From the NCBI RefSeq assembly GCF_024170405.1, contig NZ_JALJYC010000019.1, forward strand, positions 1 to 54,522: a stretch of 54,522 nt of DNA. The letters run 5' to 3'. The notes beneath the pieces were generated by a model that was not told the origin of the DNA, ran no database searches, and saw nothing but the letters and a program-made list of their open reading frames with translations. This document shows, piece by piece, positions 19,086 through 27,341 of the stretch. Positions within the stretch are counted from its first letter, which is position 1. Every line of letters begins with the position of its first letter. This DNA is from Neisseria perflava (GTDB lineage Bacteria > Pseudomonadota > Gammaproteobacteria > Burkholderiales > Neisseriaceae). The position numbers were made by a program, and so were the translations under genes.

Positions 19086-19121
19086 AAATGCCGTCTGAAA
19101 ATTTTTCAGACGGCATTTTTG
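19086..19121 (+). terminator. AT-dialect uptake-sequence terminator
   Basis: AAATGCCGTCTGAAAA-TTTTTCAGACGGCATTTTT (cores 19090-19099, 19105-19114), directly after the antiporter gene. Confidence 0.85.
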
Positions 19122-19174
19122 GTATCTGCTCATCCCTAAGCCCTACACAATATACAAGTCAACATTTTGAATAT

Positions 19175-19214
19175 CAGGCCGTCTGAAAAAGTTTTGCACC
19201 ATTCAGACGGCCTT
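19175..19214. terminator. Second uptake-sequence pair downstream of the antiporter
   Basis: Cores 19178-19187 and 19202-19211 with a 14-base loop, AG dialect. It follows the AT-dialect pair by about 60 bases, so two terminators of different dialects stand in a row. Confidence 0.65.
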
Positions 19215-19314
19215 ATTGTTCCAGTTCCCACAATACACTATTGCCAACACAAAAATATTCCTGCCAAACCGTACCTGCTATAATTTTTCCATTTGAATAT
19301 TTCGATTACTGTCC

Positions 19315-20396
19315 ATGCTGATTTTAAAAATCCTCAAATGGTTGCTGATTATCTTATTGATTTTAGCCGCAGCCATTGCCCTGTTTGTCAACTTCCATCC
19401 CGTGTTTGGCGGCAAACCCGATGCGGCAAGTTTGGCGAGAATCAAAGCCTCGCCGAATTTCAACGGCGAAGCGTTTGTCAATCCCGAGCCGACCGTATTG
19501 GATACCTCCGAACAGGGGCAGACATTTCCTCTGTTTTTGTGGCTGGAAAACATCGCCGGGCAAAAATCCGGCCTCGCCGCTGCCGTCTGAAAAGCTCAAA
19601 GCCGAAACCATGCAAAACGGCGATTTCGCCTAGCTGGGGCATTCCACCGTGGTATTTAAAACCGACGGCAAATTGTTTGTCACCGACCCCGTGTTTTACC
19701 GCGCCACGCCGCTACCTTTCGGCGGCGCGCCGTTTGCCCAGCAAAACCCGACCACCACCGCCGATTTGCCACCCATCGACGCCGTTATCCTAATTACGAA
19801 CATCTCGACTACCGCGCCATCAAAGAGCTGGACGGAAAAGTCGGCCGCTATTTCGTACCGCTGGGCGTAAAAGCCCACCTGCAACGCTGGGGCGTGGCTG
19901 ACAACAAAATCACCGAATTGGATTGGCACGAATCGGCCGATTTGGGCAAAGTCAAGCTGACCCTGCCCCCCCCGGCCGCCACTTTTCCGGCCGCAGCCTG
20001 CAACGTGCGCAAACGCTGTGGGGTTCGTATGTCATCCAATCTCCTGATTTCAAACTGTTTTTCAACGGCGACAGCGGCTACGGCAAACACCACGCCGAAA
20101 TCGGCAAACGCTACGGCTCGTTTGACTTCGCCCTGATGGAAAACGGCGCGTACAACAAAGACTGGGCGCAAATCCATATGCAGCCGGAGCAGTCGGTACA
20201 AGCCGCCCTCGATGTCGGCGCCAAAGCTGCCATGCCGATACATTGGGCGAAATTCGATTTGTCGTTCCATCCGTGGAAAGAACCGATTGAACGCTTCGTG
20301 CCCGCTGCTGCCGCCAAAAATCTGCCGCTGGCTACGCCGAAAATCGGGCAGGTGTTCCATTTGGACATCAATGCCCTGCCGCAGGAAAAATGGTGA
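19315..20396 (+). pseudogene. Broken metallo-beta-lactamase-fold hydrolase (UlaG/RomA-like)
   Basis: A membrane-anchored beta-lactamase-fold hydrolase can be pieced together from three reading frames. The N-terminal anchor reads from 19315. A frame change near 19575-19590 leads to a TAG at 19631-19633 where the family has the Trp of AWLGHSTV. The reading frame changes again near 19790, exactly where the HDHYDH metal motif should lie, and that motif is lost. A last shift falls in a C8 run at 19966-19973. The intact C-terminus (SPDFKLFFNGDSGYGKH, PIHWAKFDL) ends at 20396. At least four lesions make it non-functional. An uptake sequence (19582-19591) lies inside the first damaged zone. Confidence 0.85.
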
Positions 20397-20423
20397 GAGA
20401 GCGTGAAATAATCCGCCATTAAA

Positions 20424-20461
20424 AATGCCGTCTGAAAACTGATGTTTTCAGACGGCATTGC
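20424..20461 (+). terminator. AT-dialect uptake-sequence terminator
   Basis: Cores 20427-20436 and 20447-20456, stem AATGCCGTCTGAAAA and loop CTGATG. It follows the metallo-hydrolase pseudogene. Confidence 0.8.
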
Positions 20462-20510
20462 TTATGCTATCTCAATCTATAGTAGAATCATCAAAAAAAC
20501 AAACTGAGTA

Positions 20511-20564
20511 GTTGGGATGAAATCCCAACGAAAATACGGACATATGTTGGGTTTACAACCCAAC
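20511..20564. repeat. Two GTTGGG hairpins
   Basis: GTTGGGATGAAATCCCAAC (20511-20529) and GTTGGGTTTACAACCCAAC (20546-20564) stand 16 bases apart and are followed by CTAC. They resemble the hairpins at 92-140 and lie downstream of corC. Confidence 0.5.
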
Positions 20565-20607
20565 CTACACGGGGCTTATGGTTTGGTTTTTAGGTAATTT
20601 GACTATA

Positions 20608-21432
20608 TTACTTCACCCGTACCGCCATCAGTGTATGCAAACGGCGGTTGTCGGCGCGGGCGACGGTAAATTGCAACGGCCCAATGACCACTTTTTCGCC
20701 ACGTACCGGCAGATGACCCAGCTCCTGAATCACCAAGCCGCCGACGGTATCGACTTCTTCGTTGCTGTAATCCGTGCCGAAAAATTCGTTGATGTCTTTG
20801 ATTTCGGTGGTGGCATTAATGCGCCAGCGTTCGGCGGACACGGCGAAGATGTTGTCATCGCTTTCGTCTTCGTCAAATTCATCGTCGATGTCGCCGACAA
20901 TTTGCTCGATGATGTCTTCAAAGGTAATCAGGCCGGACACGCCACCGTATTCATCGACCACAATCGCCATGTGGTTGCGCTGTTCGCGAAACTCTTTCAA
21001 TAATGAATTTAATGACTTGCCTTCCGGCACAAACGCCGCCGGACGCAATACCGACTGCAGGGAAAACTGTTCCGGCGCGAGAATATATTTGAGCAGGTCT
21101 TTGGCGTGCAAAACGCCCAACACTTCGTCTTTGTCTTCACCGATGACGGGGAAACGCGAATGCGCGGTTTCGACGCTGTACGCCACAATCCGCTCCAAGC
21201 TGTCGTTTTCTTTAACCACGTTCATCTGGCTGCGCGTCACCATTGCGTCGCGCACTTCCAACTCGGCAAAATCCAATACTTTTTCCAAGCGCAGCAGGGT
21301 ATCGGCGTCAAAAACTTCCTGCTCGTGCGCCTGCCGCAACAGGCTGAGTACGTCTTCGGCGGAATCGGGTTCGCCCGCCAAACGGGAAATCAGGCGCTCA
21401 AAAAATTTCGGTTTCGACTGCGTGTCGTCCAT
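20608..21432 (-). CDS. corC: CorC/HlyC-type CBS-domain protein (Mg/Co efflux)
   Basis: A 274-residue soluble protein with two CBS domains (about 65-190) and a C-terminal CorC_HlyC domain (about 200-274, VGGLVIQELGHLPVRGEKV). E. coli CorC affects magnesium and cobalt efflux, possibly by binding adenine nucleotides. It lies 19 bases downstream of ybeY on the same strand, the order ybeY-corC(-lnt) known from many proteobacteria. Here lnt is separate at 32.3 kb. The start at 21432 follows an AGGACATAAACC leader. Confidence 0.92.
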   Translation of the reverse strand: MDDTQSKPKFFERLISRLAGEPDSAEDVLSLLRQAHEQEVFDADTLLRLEKVLDFAELEVRDAMVTRSQMNVVKENDSLERIVAYSVETAHSRFPVIGEDKDEVLGVLHAKDLLKYILAPEQFSLQSVLRPAAFVPEGKSLNSLLKEFREQRNHMAIVVDEYGGVSGLITFEDIIEQIVGDIDDEFDEDESDDNIFAVSAERWRINATTEIKDINEFFGTDYSNEEVDTVGGLVIQELGHLPVRGEKVVIGPLQFTVARADNRRLHTLMAVRVK

Positions 21433-21451
21433 TTTGGTTTATGTCCTCGAA

Positions 21452-21952
21452 TTAATAGGGATTGGGGTAGCCGGCGGCCTGCAACAGGCGGATTTCTTTG
21501 GCTTCCATGATTTCGGCGTCGGCCTCTTCGATGTGGTCGTAGCCCATCAGATGTAAGGTGCCGTGCATGGTCAGGTGGGCGAAATGCTGCTCGGGCGTTT
21601 TGCCCTGCTCGGCGGCTTCTTTCAAAACCACTTGCGGGCAGATAATCAAATCACCATACAGGCCGTCTGAAATCTGGTCGGGCAGGATTTCACCTTCGTT
21701 GAGGGCGAAACTCAAGACATTGGTGGCGTAATCTTTGCCACGGTAATCGCGGTTGTAGGCGCGTGCCTCTTCTTCATCAAGCAGAATCAGGCTGATGTCG
21801 GCACGGCGGTATTCGTTTTGCAAAGCCGCCCAAATCCAGCGGTAGAAATTGTTTTCAGACGGCATACCGGCTGCGGACGAGGCGTTTTCAAAATTCAGAA
21901 TAAAGCGTTGCCGCTGCAACTGCAAAAAAGGGTATTGTTTGGCGCGTTTCAT
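21452..21952 (-). CDS. ybeY: Endoribonuclease YbeY (rRNA maturation factor)
   Basis: A single-strand endoribonuclease needed for 16S rRNA 3'-end maturation and 70S quality control. It has 166 residues. The zinc site is HGTLHLMGYDH with His130, His134 and His140, as in the family. Two uptake sequences are built into the coding sequence: 21854-21863 encodes MPSEN at residues 30-34 and 21662-21671 encodes ISDG at about 94-97. The first falls in a poorly conserved N-terminal loop, so it looks like a tolerated insertion. It forms an operon with corC. Confidence 0.95.
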   Translation of the reverse strand: MKRAKQYPFLQLQRQRFILNFENASSAAGMPSENNFYRWIWAALQNEYRRADISLILLDEEEARAYNRDYRGKDYATNVLSFALNEGEILPDQISDGLYGDLIICPQVVLKEAAEQGKTPEQHFAHLTMHGTLHLMGYDHIEEADAEIMEAKEIRLLQAAGYPNPY

Positions 21953-22072
21953 GAAGAATCAAAAATAAACGGATTTTGCATTCAAATATACCATATCCGC
22001 CGCAGGCCGTCTGAAAAAGCACGGCAAAAATATGATAAACTCGCTGCCGATACAACCTGACGGAACCTCCCG

Positions 22073-23008
22073 ATGAACCCGAAAAAACTCGTCATCGCCA
22101 GCCGCGAAAGCCTGCTGGCGATGTGGCAGGCCGAACACATCCAAGCGCGCCTGCAAAATTTGTACCCCGACTGCGAAGTCAGCATTCTCGGCATGACCAC
22201 GCGCGGCGACCAGATTTTAGACAAAACCCTCTCTAAAATCGGCGGAAAAGGCTTGTTTATCAAAGAATTGGAACAAGCGCTGCAAGAAGGTCGCGCAGAT
22301 TTGGCGGTGCACTCGATTAAAGACGTGCCCATGGATTTGCCCGAGGGCTTCGCGCTGGCGGCTATTGGTGAGCGTGCCAGCCCGTTTGACGCGTTTGTGT
22401 CCAACCAATATGCGCGTTTGGAAGACCTGCCCAAAGGCGCGGTAGTCGGCACGTCCAGCCTGCGCCGCGAAGCGCAATTACGCGCCCGCTATCCGCATTT
22501 GGTGATTAAACCCTTGCGCGGCAACGTGCAAACCCGTTTGGGCAAACTCGACAAGGGCGAATACGACGCGATTATCCTCGCCACCGCCGGTCTGCAACGT
22601 TTAGGGCTGGACGAGCGTATCCGCCTGATTTTATCTGAAGCCGACAGCCTGCCCGCCGCCGGACAAGGTGCACTCGGCATTGAAATCGCCGCCAGCCGTA
22701 ATGATTTGCTGGAGGTTCTCAAACCGCTCAATCATGATGTCACCCACGCCTGCGTGACCGCCGAACGCGCCCTTGCCCGTGCGCTGGGCGGCAGCTGCCA
22801 AGTGCCGCTGGCGGCGTATTGTACCGAAGACAACGGCCTCTTAACCCTGCGCGGCTTGGTCGGCCACCCCGACAGATCGGTCATTATCCAAGCCGAGGCG
22901 CAAGCCCCCGCCGACTATGCCGACGCGCTCGGCCGCGCCGTGGCGAAAAAGCTGGCCGACGACGGCGCAATGGAGCTGATTGCGGTGGTGTTGGCAGAAC
23001 AAGCCTAA
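22073..23008 (+). CDS. hemC: Hydroxymethylbilane synthase (porphobilinogen deaminase)
   Basis: Polymerises four porphobilinogens into hydroxymethylbilane in tetrapyrrole synthesis. The protein is 311 residues. Cys242 in GGSCQVPLA is the attachment point of the dipyrromethane cofactor, the same number as in E. coli. ASRESLLAMWQA, DLAVHSIKDVP and GTSSLRREAQL are conserved. It is divergent from ybeY, with one uptake sequence between (22006-22015). hemA, the first committed gene of the pathway, is 12 kb away at 35.3 kb. Confidence 0.97.
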   Translation: MNPKKLVIASRESLLAMWQAEHIQARLQNLYPDCEVSILGMTTRGDQILDKTLSKIGGKGLFIKELEQALQEGRADLAVHSIKDVPMDLPEGFALAAIGERASPFDAFVSNQYARLEDLPKGAVVGTSSLRREAQLRARYPHLVIKPLRGNVQTRLGKLDKGEYDAIILATAGLQRLGLDERIRLILSEADSLPAAGQGALGIEIAASRNDLLEVLKPLNHDVTHACVTAERALARALGGSCQVPLAAYCTEDNGLLTLRGLVGHPDRSVIIQAEAQAPADYADALGRAVAKKLADDGAMELIAVVLAEQA

Positions 23009-23021
23009 AATACCGATTGGC

Positions 23022-23062
23022 AAAGGCCGTCTGAAAAACAACGTATTTTTCAGACGGCCTTT
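23022..23062 (+). terminator. Uptake-sequence terminator of hemC
   Basis: AAAGGCCGTCTGAAAAA-CAACGTA-TTTTTCAGACGGCCTTTTC (cores 23026-23035, 23049-23058). Confidence 0.88.
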
Positions 23063-23186
23063 TCTTATTTCAAGCAATACTGATAATCCCTTGTATTTAA
23101 ATCACAATAGCCTTTCTAAACCCCTATCGCCTGCCGCTTGCGCTATAATTCCGTCCACACAAACCAAGCGAACACATCAAATTAAA

Positions 23187-23822
23187 ATGAACAAACACAT
23201 CCACCAAGAAATCTTCGAGCGCTTGCGCGCCACCAATCCGCACCCGACCACCGAGCTGAACTTCAATTCGCCGTTTGAACTCTTAATTGCGGTGTTGCTG
23301 TCGGCGCAGGCGACGGATGTGGGTGTCAACAAGGCGACGGCAAAACTGTTTGCTGTGGCGGATACGCCGCAGAAAATGCTGGACTTAGGGCTGGACGGCG
23401 TGATGAACTACACCAAAACCATCGGCCTGTATAAAACCAAGTCTAAACACATCATGCAAACCTGCTGCATGCTGCTGGAAAAATACAACGGCGAAGTACC
23501 CGCCGACCGCGAAGCCTTGGAAGAATTGCCGGGTGTGGGGCGCAAAACGGCAAATGTGGTGTTGAACACGGCCTTCGGCGTGCCGGTCATGGCGGTGGAT
23601 ACGCATATTTTCCGCGTTTCCAACCGCACCGGCATCGCCAAAGGCAAAAACGTGCACGAAGTGGAAGACAAACTCATGCGCTACATCCCGAAGGAATTTC
23701 TGATGGACGCGCACCATTGGCTGATTTTGCACGGCCGCTACACCTGCAAGGCGCTGAAACCCTTGTGCGGCAAGTGTCTTATCAACGATTTGTGCGAATA
23801 TCCGGCCAAGCTGATGGATTGA
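23187..23822 (+). CDS. nth: Endonuclease III (DNA glycosylase/AP lyase)
   Basis: Excises oxidised pyrimidines and cleaves abasic sites. From the ATG at 23187 the protein has 211 residues, and all key positions fall at E. coli numbering: Lys120 in LPGVGRKTANVVL, Asp138 in AVDTHIFRVSNR, and the [4Fe-4S] cysteines 187, 194, 197 and 203. A longer open frame runs upstream to 22980 but passes through the hemC terminator, so the internal ATG is the right start. Confidence 0.97.
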   Translation: MNKHIHQEIFERLRATNPHPTTELNFNSPFELLIAVLLSAQATDVGVNKATAKLFAVADTPQKMLDLGLDGVMNYTKTIGLYKTKSKHIMQTCCMLLEKYNGEVPADREALEELPGVGRKTANVVLNTAFGVPVMAVDTHIFRVSNRTGIAKGKNVHEVEDKLMRYIPKEFLMDAHHWLILHGRYTCKALKPLCGKCLINDLCEYPAKLMD

Positions 23823-23886
23823 TTCCGTTCTTCGATATACTGTTCAAATAGGCTGATTGCTTATATCTAAATAACCGTTTTTCATA

Positions 23887-23896
23887 CCCCCCCCCC
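23887..23896. repeat. C10 homopolymer tract
   Basis: Ten consecutive C residues lie between nth and htrA, directly before an uptake sequence (23903-23912). Tracts of this length are prone to slippage in Neisseria. It lies about 54 bases upstream of the likely htrA -35 box. Confidence 0.9.
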
Positions 23897-23935
23897 GAAA
23901 AGGCCGTCTGAAACCGTACAGCGGCTTTTTTTAAT
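23897..23935 (+). terminator. Probable nth terminator with a single uptake sequence
   Basis: GCCG of the uptake sequence at 23903 can pair with CGGC at about 23921-23924, followed by a run of seven T. It looks like an uptake sequence that forms only one arm of a terminator. Confidence 0.5.
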
Positions 23936-23949
23936 TAAAAATGAAATGT

Positions 23950-23977
23950 TTGAAAAAACGCCGATACGATGTAGAAT
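23950..23977 (+). promoter_or_regulatory. Likely htrA promoter
   Basis: TTGAAA (23950-23955), 16 bases, TAGAAT (23972-23977). An uptake sequence (23995-24004) follows in the leader. Confidence 0.55.
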
Positions 23978-24068
23978 TTGCATTTAACGGATTTTTCAGA
24001 CGGCCTTGTGCCGCCGTCTGAGCGATTGTTTTGATATTGATGAAAAAAATACGGAAAAAGGAAACGCC

Positions 24069-25577
24069 GTGAACAAAAACACTAAAAAATACACTGGCTT
24101 GGCTTTAGCGCTTACCGCCCTGCTCTCCGCCGGCGGTTGCGACAAAGTCAGCAGTTTCTTCAGCAACGACGAGCTGGATGAAACGTTGGTGCAACGCGTA
24201 GAAACCAAAGGCGACGACGGCAAAATCGGCATGCTGCTGCCGGACTTTGCCCAACTGGTACAAAACGAAGGCTCGACCGTGGTCAATATCCAAGCAGCGC
24301 CGGGCAGCAAAAGCAGTCAGAGCGGCAGCGATGACAACAGTATGGATTTGAGCCAATTCCCCGACAACGATCCGTTCTACGAATTTTTCAAACGCCTTGT
24401 CCCCAATATGCCGGACATGCCGCAGGAAGACGACAGCGCCAGCGAAGTGAGCTTCGGCTCGGGCTTTATCATCAGCCCCGACGGTTATATCCTGACCAAT
24501 ACCCACGTGGTATCGGGCATGGGCAACATCAAAGTCATGCTCAACGACAAGCGCGAATACACCGCCAAACTCATCGGCTCTGACCAGCAATCCGACGTAG
24601 CACTCCTGAAAATCGACGCCAAAGATTTGCCAGTGGTCAAAATCGGCAATCCGAAAGAATTGAAACCGGGCGAATGGGTGGCCGCCATCGGTGCGCCGTT
24701 CGGCTTTGACAACAGCGTGACCGCCGGTATCGTGTCCGCCAAAGGCCGCAGTCTGCCGAACGAAAACTACACGCCGTTTATCCAAACCGACGTCGCCATC
24801 AACCCGGGCAACTCCGGCGGCCCGCTGTTTAACCTCAAAGGCCAGGTGGTCGGCATCAACTCGCAGATTTACAGCCGCAGCGGGGGCTTTATGGGCATTT
24901 CCTTCGCCATTCCGATTGATGTGGCGATGAATGTGGCCGACCAGCTCAAAGCCACCGGCAAGGTGCAGCGCGGTCAGTTGGGCGTGATTATCCAAGAAGT
25001 ATCGTATGATTTGGCCAAATCTTTCGGTTTGGACAAAGCCAGCGGCGCGCTCATCGCCAAAGTCATGCCGAACAGCCCGGCGGCGCAAGCCGGTTTGGAA
25101 GTGGGCGACATCGTGCGCAGCGTCAACGGCGAGGAAGTACGTGCTTCCAGCGATTTGCCGGTATTGGTCGGCTCGATGGCACCGGGTTCGGAAGTGACTT
25201 TGGAAGTATGGCGCAAAGGCCAGAAAACCTCGGTGAAAGTGAAACTGGGCAGCACCAACACGTCGGCCGAAACCGGTGCGGCGCAGCCGGACAATCCCGA
25301 CTATCAGGCCAACAGCCAGAATTTTGCCATTGACGAAGCCGGTCTGACCCTGCAGGCGCAAAGCGCCGACGGCAAACAGCAGCTGGTGGTAACACGCGTC
25401 AGCGGCGCGGCCGAGCGCGCGGGTGTGAAACGCGGCGACGTGATTATTGCCGTCAGCCAAATTACCGTCAGCGATGAAACCTCGTTCCGCAGCGCCTTGG
25501 GCAGCGCGGGTAAAAACGTGCCGCTCTTGGTGCAACGCGGTAACGACACGTTGTTTTTGGCGCTGAATCTGCAATAA
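24069..25577 (+). CDS. htrA: HtrA/DegQ-type periplasmic serine protease (lipoprotein)
   Basis: Degrades and refolds misfolded envelope proteins. I chose GTG 24069 because AAAAAGGAAACGCC precedes it; the longer frame from TTG 24006 has no support. The 502 residues start with a signal peptide ending LLSAGGC, so Cys24 is probably lipidated, unlike soluble DegP. The catalytic triad is His146 (TNTHVVSG), Asp176 (SDVALLKI) and Ser249 (GNSGGP), and two PDZ domains follow (about 280-370 and 410-495). A Ser/Gly/Asp-rich linker at about 78-98 precedes the protease domain. It is monocistronic. Confidence 0.95.
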   Translation: MNKNTKKYTGLALALTALLSAGGCDKVSSFFSNDELDETLVQRVETKGDDGKIGMLLPDFAQLVQNEGSTVVNIQAAPGSKSSQSGSDDNSMDLSQFPDNDPFYEFFKRLVPNMPDMPQEDDSASEVSFGSGFIISPDGYILTNTHVVSGMGNIKVMLNDKREYTAKLIGSDQQSDVALLKIDAKDLPVVKIGNPKELKPGEWVAAIGAPFGFDNSVTAGIVSAKGRSLPNENYTPFIQTDVAINPGNSGGPLFNLKGQVVGINSQIYSRSGGFMGISFAIPIDVAMNVADQLKATGKVQRGQLGVIIQEVSYDLAKSFGLDKASGALIAKVMPNSPAAQAGLEVGDIVRSVNGEEVRASSDLPVLVGSMAPGSEVTLEVWRKGQKTSVKVKLGSTNTSAETGAAQPDNPDYQANSQNFAIDEAGLTLQAQSADGKQQLVVTRVSGAAERAGVKRGDVIIAVSQITVSDETSFRSALGSAGKNVPLLVQRGNDTLFLALNLQ

Positions 25578-25711
25578 AACGCGTTTCAGACGGCATAAGC
25601 TTGAATTTAATGATAGAATGCCCGCTATTTTGAACAAAGATGGCGGGTATTTTTAGGCATGGCGCTTTTGCAAAAGGCCGTCTGAAAAACACTCTCTCTG
25701 ATGATATTTTT

Positions 25712-27238
25712 ATGCAATTAGTCGATTATTCACATTCTTATTTATCCGTCGTACCGGCGTTTTTGGCGCTGGCCTTGGCCGTGGTCACGCGCCGTGTCTT
25801 GCTCTCATTAGGTATCGGCATTATCGTCGGGGCGCTGCTTTTGACCGGCGGCCATTTGGCCGATACCGCCGTGCATTTGAAAGACATGGTGGTGGCACTG
25901 GTTTGGGAAAACGGCGCTTGGTCGCTGGGCAAGCTGAAAATCCTGATTTTCCTACTGCTCTTGGGTATTTTCACCTCCCTACTCACCTATTCCGGCAGTA
26001 ACCAAGCCTTTGCAGATTGGGCGAAGCAGCACATCAAAGGCCGTCGCGGGGCAAAAATGCTGACGGCCTGCCTGGTGTTTGTCACCTTTATCGACGACTA
26101 TTTCCACAGCTTGGCCGTGGGCGCGATTGCCCGTCCGGTTACTGACAAATTCAAGGTTTCCCGCGCCAAACTCGCCTATATTCTGGACTCCACCGCCGCG
26201 CCGATGTGCGTCTTGATGCCTGTATCCAGTTGGGGCGCGTCGATTATCGCCACGCTGGCCGACCTGCTGGCGACTTATAAAATCACCGAATACACCCCGA
26301 TGGGCGCGTTTGTATCAATGAGCCTGATGAACTACTACGCCCTGTTTGCCCTGATTATGGTGTTTGTGGTGGCGTATTTCTCTTTCGACATTGGCTCGAT
26401 GGCGCACCTCGAACGCGCCGCCCTGAATGAAGACCACGATGAAAATGCGGTTTCAGACGGCAAGCCCGGCCGCGTGTATGCGCTGATTATTCCGGTATTG
26501 GTGCTGATTTTATCCACCATCTCCGCCATGCTCTACACCGGTGCGCAGGCGCTCGACAGCTTCACGGTTTTGGGCGCGTTTGAAAACACCGACGTCAACA
26601 CCTCGCTGGTTTTCGGCGGCACTTGCGGCGTGATTGCCGTATTGCTGTGCACCATCGGCACCATCAATCCCGCCGATTACCCGAAAGCGGTTTGGACAGG
26701 CATGACCTCCATGTTCGGTGCGATTACCATCCTGATTTTGGCTTGGCTCATCAGCACCGTCGTCAGCGAAATGCACACCGGCGAATACCTCTCCACCCTG
26801 GTCGGCAACAACATCCATTCGGGCTTCCTGCCGGTGATTCTGTTCCTGCTCGCCTGCGTGATGGCCTTTGCCACCGGCACCAGCTGGGGCACTTTCGGCA
26901 TTATGCTGCCGATTGCCGCCGCCATGGCGGTAAAAATCGACCCCAGCCTGATTATCCCGTGTATGTCGGCAGTCATGGCCGGCGCGGTGTGCGGCGACCA
27001 CTGTTCGCCCATTTCCGACACCACCATTTTGTCGTCCACCGGTGCGCACTGCAACCACATCGACCATGTGACCTCGCAGCTGCCCTACGCCATGATTGTG
27101 GCCGCCTCCGCCGCCTGCGGTTATCTGGTGCTCGGTTTCAGCCATTCCGCCCTACTGGGCTTCGTGGTAACCGGCATTGCCATGACCGTGATGATTCTGC
27201 TGTTCCGCAGCAAACAAAGCGCAGCGGCAAATACCTGA
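25712..27238 (+). CDS. NhaC-family Na+/H+ antiporter
   Basis: A 508-residue membrane protein with about 11-12 helices. Conserved family segments are FIDDYFHSLAVGAIARPVTDK, STAAPMCVLMPVSSWGA, AFATGTSWGTFGIMLPIAAAMA and CGDHCSPISDTTILSSTGAHCNHIDH. It probably exchanges Na+ or a related cation, or an amine, for protons. The ATG at 25712 was chosen because upstream codons read through an uptake sequence (25677-25686); the ribosome site is weak. An in-frame uptake sequence at 26452-26461 encodes VSDG in a cytoplasmic loop (about residues 247-250). Confidence 0.85.
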   Translation: MQLVDYSHSYLSVVPAFLALALAVVTRRVLLSLGIGIIVGALLLTGGHLADTAVHLKDMVVALVWENGAWSLGKLKILIFLLLLGIFTSLLTYSGSNQAFADWAKQHIKGRRGAKMLTACLVFVTFIDDYFHSLAVGAIARPVTDKFKVSRAKLAYILDSTAAPMCVLMPVSSWGASIIATLADLLATYKITEYTPMGAFVSMSLMNYYALFALIMVFVVAYFSFDIGSMAHLERAALNEDHDENAVSDGKPGRVYALIIPVLVLILSTISAMLYTGAQALDSFTVLGAFENTDVNTSLVFGGTCGVIAVLLCTIGTINPADYPKAVWTGMTSMFGAITILILAWLISTVVSEMHTGEYLSTLVGNNIHSGFLPVILFLLACVMAFATGTSWGTFGIMLPIAAAMAVKIDPSLIIPCMSAVMAGAVCGDHCSPISDTTILSSTGAHCNHIDHVTSQLPYAMIVAASAACGYLVLGFSHSALLGFVVTGIAMTVMILLFRSKQSAAANT

Positions 27239-27246
27239 TTGTCAAA

Positions 27247-27290
27247 CTTTTTCAGACGGCCTCCATAACCTTTGAGGCCGTCTGAAAATT
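27247..27290 (+). terminator. Uptake-sequence terminator
   Basis: TTTTTCAGACGGCCTC and GAGGCCGTCTGAAAATTTT (cores 27251-27260, 27277-27286) with a 10-base loop, after the NhaC-type gene. Confidence 0.8.
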
Positions 27291-27341
27291 TTGCGGTTTT
27301 ACCGTTTGTACTTATAAACCGCCCAACTTAAAGAGAACAAA

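Noticed and set aside
24105..25637. Long minus-strand open frame (510 codons) opposite htrA
   Set aside because: It is the mirror of a highly conserved protease gene in codon-biased GC-rich DNA. It has no ribosome site, its product has an implausible His/Phe/Val-rich composition, and it resembles no family.
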